NCBI RefSeq assembly: GCF_036320965.1
Contig: NC_092235.1
Span: forward strand, 5,673,645-5,737,644
Direction of reading: 5' to 3'
From: Panulirus ornatus
Lineage: Eukaryota > Arthropoda > Malacostraca > Decapoda > Palinuridae
Length of the DNA: 64,000 bases
Every line of letters begins with the position of its first letter. The stretch's first letter is position 1. Both the position numbers and the translations under genes were made by a program. A model generated the notes under the pieces. It saw only the letters and a program-made list of their open reading frames with translations. It searched no databases and was not told the DNA's origin. Positions 61,441-64,000 of this stretch are shown piece after piece.

Positions 61441-64000
61441 TTTTTTTTTTTTTTTTATACTTTGTCGCTTTCTCCCGCGTTTGCGAGGTAGCGCAAGGAA
61501 ACAGACGAAAGAAATGGCCCAACCCCCCCCCCATACACATGTATATACATACGTCCACACACGCAAATATACATACCTACACAGCTTTCCATGGTTTACC
61601 CCAGACGCTTCACATGCCTTGATTCAATCCACTGACAGCACGTCAACCCCGGTATACCACATCTCTCCAATTCACTCTATTCCTTGCCCTCCTTTCACCC
61701 TCCTGCATGTTCAGGCCCCGATCACACAAAATCTTTTTCACTCCATCTTTCCACCTCCAATTTGGTCTCCCTCTTCTCCTCGTTCCCTCCACCTCCGACA
61801 CATATATCCTCTTGGTCAATCTTTCCTCACTCATTCTCTCCATGTGCCCAAACCACTTCAAAACACCCTCTTCTGCTCTCTCAACCACGCTCTTTTTATT
61901 TCCACACATCTCTCTTACCCTTACGTTACTTACTCGATCAAACCACCTCACACCACACATTGTCCTCAAACATCTCATTTCCAGCACATCCATCCTCCTG
62001 CGCACAACTCTATCCATAGCCCACGCCTCGCAACCATACAACATTGTTGGAACCACTATTCCTTCAAACATACCCATTTTTGCTTTCCGAGATAATGTTC
62101 TCGACTTCCACACATTCTTCAAGGCCCCCAGAATTTTCGCCCCCTCCCCCACCCTATGATCCACTTCCGCTTCCATGGTTCCATCCGCTGCCAGATCCAC
62201 TCCCAGATATCTAAAACACTTCACTTCCTCCAGTTTTTCTCCATTCAAACTCACCTCCCAATTGACTTGACCCTCAACCCTACTGTACCTAATAACCTTG
62301 CTCTTATTCACATTTACTCTTAACTTTCTTCTTCCACACACTTTACCAAACTCAGTCACCAGCTTCTGCAGTTTCTCACATGAATCAGCCACCAGCGCTG
62401 TATCATCAGCGAACAACAACTGACTCACTTCCCAAGCTCTCTCATCCCCAACAGACTTCATACTTGCCCCTCTTTCCAAAACTCTTGCATTTACCTCCCT
62501 AACAACCCCATCCATAAACAAATTAAACAACCATGGAGACATCACACACCCCTGCCGCAAACCTACATTCACTGAGAACCAATCACTTTCCTCTCTTCCT
62601 ACACGTACACATGCCTTACATCCTCGATAAAAACTTTTCACTGCTTCTAACAACTTTCCTCCCACACCATATATTCTTAATACCTTCCACAGAGCATCTC
62701 TATCAACTCTATCATATGCCTTCTCCAGATCCATAAATGCTACATACAAATCCATTTGCTTTTCTAAGTATTTCTCACATACATTCTTCAAAGCAAACAC
62801 CTGATCCACACATCCTCTACCACTTCTGAAACCACACTGCTCTTCCCCAATCTGATGCTCTGTACATGCCTTCACCCTCTCAATCAATACCCTCCCATAT
62901 AATTTACCAGGAATACTCAACAAACTTATACCTCTGTAATTTGAGCACTCACTCTTATCCCCTTTGCCTTTGTACAATGGCACTATGCACGCATTCCGCC
63001 AATCCTCAGGCACCTCACCATGAGTCATACATACATTAAATAACCTTACCAACCAGTCAACAATACAGTCACCCCCTTTTTTAATAAATTCCACTGCAAT
63101 ACCATCCAAACCTGCTGCCTTGCCGGCTTTCATCTTCCGCAAAGCTTTCACTACCTCTTCTCTGTTTACCAAATCATTTTCCCTAACCCTCTCACTTTGC
63201 ACACCACCTCGACCAAAACACCCTATATCTGCCACTCTATCATCAAACACATTCAACAAACCTTCAAAATACTCACTCCATCTCCTTCTCACATCACCAC
63301 TACTTGTTATCACCTCCCCATTTGCGCCCTTCACTGAAGTTCCCATTTGCTCCCTTGTCTTACGCACTTTATTTACCTCCTTCCAGAACATCTTTTTATT
63401 CTCCCTAAAATTTAATGATACTCTCTCACCCCAACTCTCATTTGCCCTTTTTTTCACCTCTTGCACCTTTCTCTTGACCTCCTGTCTCTTTCTTTTATAC
63501 ATCTCCCACTCAATTGCATTTTTTCCCTGCAAAAATCGTCCAAATGCCTCTCTCTTCTCTTTCACTAATACTCTTACTTCTTCATCCCACCACTCACTAC
63601 CCTTTCTAATCAACCCACCTCCCACTCTTCTCATGCCACAAGCATCTTTTGCGCAATCCATCACTGATTCCCTAAATACATCCCATTCCTCCCCCACTCC
63701 CCTTACTTCCATTGTTCTCACCTTTTTCCATTCTGTACTCAGTCTCTCCTGGTACTTCCTCACACAGGTCTCCTTCTCAAGCTCACTTACTCTCACCACC
63801 CTCTTCACCCCAACATTCACTCTTCTTTTCTGAAAACCCATACAAATCTTCACCTTAGCCTCCACAAGATAATGATCAGACATCCCTCCAGTTGCACCTC
63901 TCAGCACATTAACATCCAAAAGTCTCTCTTTCGCACGCCTGTCAATTAACACGTAATCCAATAACGCTCTCTGGCCATCTCTCCTACTTACATAAGTATA
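61441..64000 (-). mobile_element. RTE-type LINE inserted in satellite, runs off window
   Basis: The 3' end (poly(A), GACAAAGTATA, hairpin) starts at 61,441 directly in the satellite field, without (TA)n, unlike the other copies. Short-3'UTR subfamily. The 5' part lies beyond the window. Confidence 0.95.
61643..64000 (-). CDS. LINE ORF, open to the window edge
   Basis: 786 codons visible with no lesion, from [20 protein letters not shown] (late endonuclease) at the edge through [10 protein letters not shown], the basic linker, [64 protein letters not shown] and [11 protein letters not shown], to the C-terminal [12 protein letters not shown]. It stops at 61,645-61,643. Nearly identical to the ORF at 30,988-33,606, and it has the usual GLRQGC. 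The best candidate for a recently mobile copy, subject to the unseen 5' part. Confidence 0.93.
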   Translation of the reverse strand, partial: YTYVSRRDGQRALLDYVLIDRRAKERLLDVNVLRGATGGMSDHYLVEAKVKICMGFQKRRVNVGVKRVVRVSELEKETCVRKYQERLSTEWKKVRTMEVRGVGEEWDVFRESVMDCAKDACGMRRVGGGLIRKGSEWWDEEVRVLVKEKREAFGRFLQGKNAIEWEMYKRKRQEVKRKVQEVKKRANESWGERVSLNFRENKKMFWKEVNKVRKTREQMGTSVKGANGEVITSSGDVRRRWSEYFEGLLNVFDDRVADIGCFGRGGVQSERVRENDLVNREEVVKALRKMKAGKAAGLDGIAVEFIKKGGDCIVDWLVRLFNVCMTHGEVPEDWRNACIVPLYKGKGDKSECSNYRGISLLSIPGKLYGRVLIERVKACTEHQIGEEQCGFRSGRGCVDQVFALKNVCEKYLEKQMDLYVAFMDLEKAYDRVDRDALWKVLRIYGVGGKLLEAVKSFYRGCKACVRVGREESDWFSVNVGLRQGCVMSPWLFNLFMDGVVREVNARVLERGASMKSVGDERAWEVSQLLFADDTALVADSCEKLQKLVTEFGKVCGRRKLRVNVNKSKVIRYSRVEGQVNWEVSLNGEKLEEVKCFRYLGVDLAADGTMEAEVDHRVGEGAKILGALKNVWKSRTLSRKAKMGMFEGIVVPTMLYGCEAWAMDRVVRRRMDVLEMRCLRTMCGVRWFDRVSNVRVREMCGNKKSVVERAEEGVLKWFGHMERMSEERLTKRIYVSEVEGTRRRGRPNWRWKDGVKKILCDRGLNMQEGERRARNRVNWRDVVYRG

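Noticed and set aside
61707..62159. Antisense frames ([19 protein letters not shown]) found opposite every LINE C-terminus
   Set aside because: They lie in LINE copies only, opposite a GA-rich coding strand, and decay with it; composition-driven shadows.

Overview
This 64 kb window is animal nuclear DNA and almost certainly decapod crustacean. That assignment is inferred from the extreme load of long (TA)n, (CA)n, (GA)n and trinucleotide microsatellites, the RTE-type LINEs, the Penelope-like and Ty3/gypsy elements and tRNA- and 5S-derived SINEs; no species-diagnostic gene was seen. True host coding sequence is sparse. The clearest host gene is a compact, intronless-looking protein kinase, present twice. 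There are also Pol III-type tRNA genes and a few exon-like segments of unknown function. None of this is prokaryotic, and there are no operons or CRISPR arrays.

Layout. 1-10.9 kb: trinucleotide satellite, LINE and SINE debris, a tRNA-derived SINE and one candidate signal-peptide exon. 10.9-27.6 kb is copy 1 of a collinear block, in this order: a variable minisatellite, an exon-like piece, a TGACGTCA-rich array, a decayed arthropod TE-type protein gene with an internal 23-bp minisatellite, a LINE cluster, (GA)n, a 34-bp array, the kinase, a TCTTCACTACA-like array, a 5S-SINE, tRNA-Ala, tRNA-Val, a Penelope-like 3' end, an exon-like module and a TG minisatellite. A run of exactly 100 N (27,598-27,697) separates it from copy 2 (27.7-51.4 kb), which repeats the same order with a much larger LINE cluster. 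51.4-58.7 kb holds a Ty3/gypsy element on the minus strand with a 5' LTR but no integrase. 58.7-61.4 kb is a decayed satellite field. 61.4-64 kb is a LINE with an open ORF that leaves the window.

Main points. (1) The two blocks look like two haplotypes of one locus placed in tandem across the scaffold gap, so the 'two kinases, two tRNA pairs' may be alleles; either way they are a natural comparison set. (2) The RTE-type LINE occurs about a dozen times, nearly always bounded by (TA)n, and one insertion has its empty (TA)n site preserved in the other copy. (3) A short SINE carries the 5' head of this LINE and a tail resembling its 3' end; in one version the head is fused to the 3' part of a 5S rRNA gene. 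(4) The LINE has two subfamilies, separated by 3' UTR length and a CGA-to-TGA stop change. (5) The Penelope-like fragment carries a hammerhead-ribozyme-like motif and a 72-bp inverted duplication. (6) The tRNA genes carry G34 anticodons (GGC, GAC) unusual in eukaryotes, and the Val gene differs in anticodon between the two copies. Everything here is read by eye; no search or folding was run.
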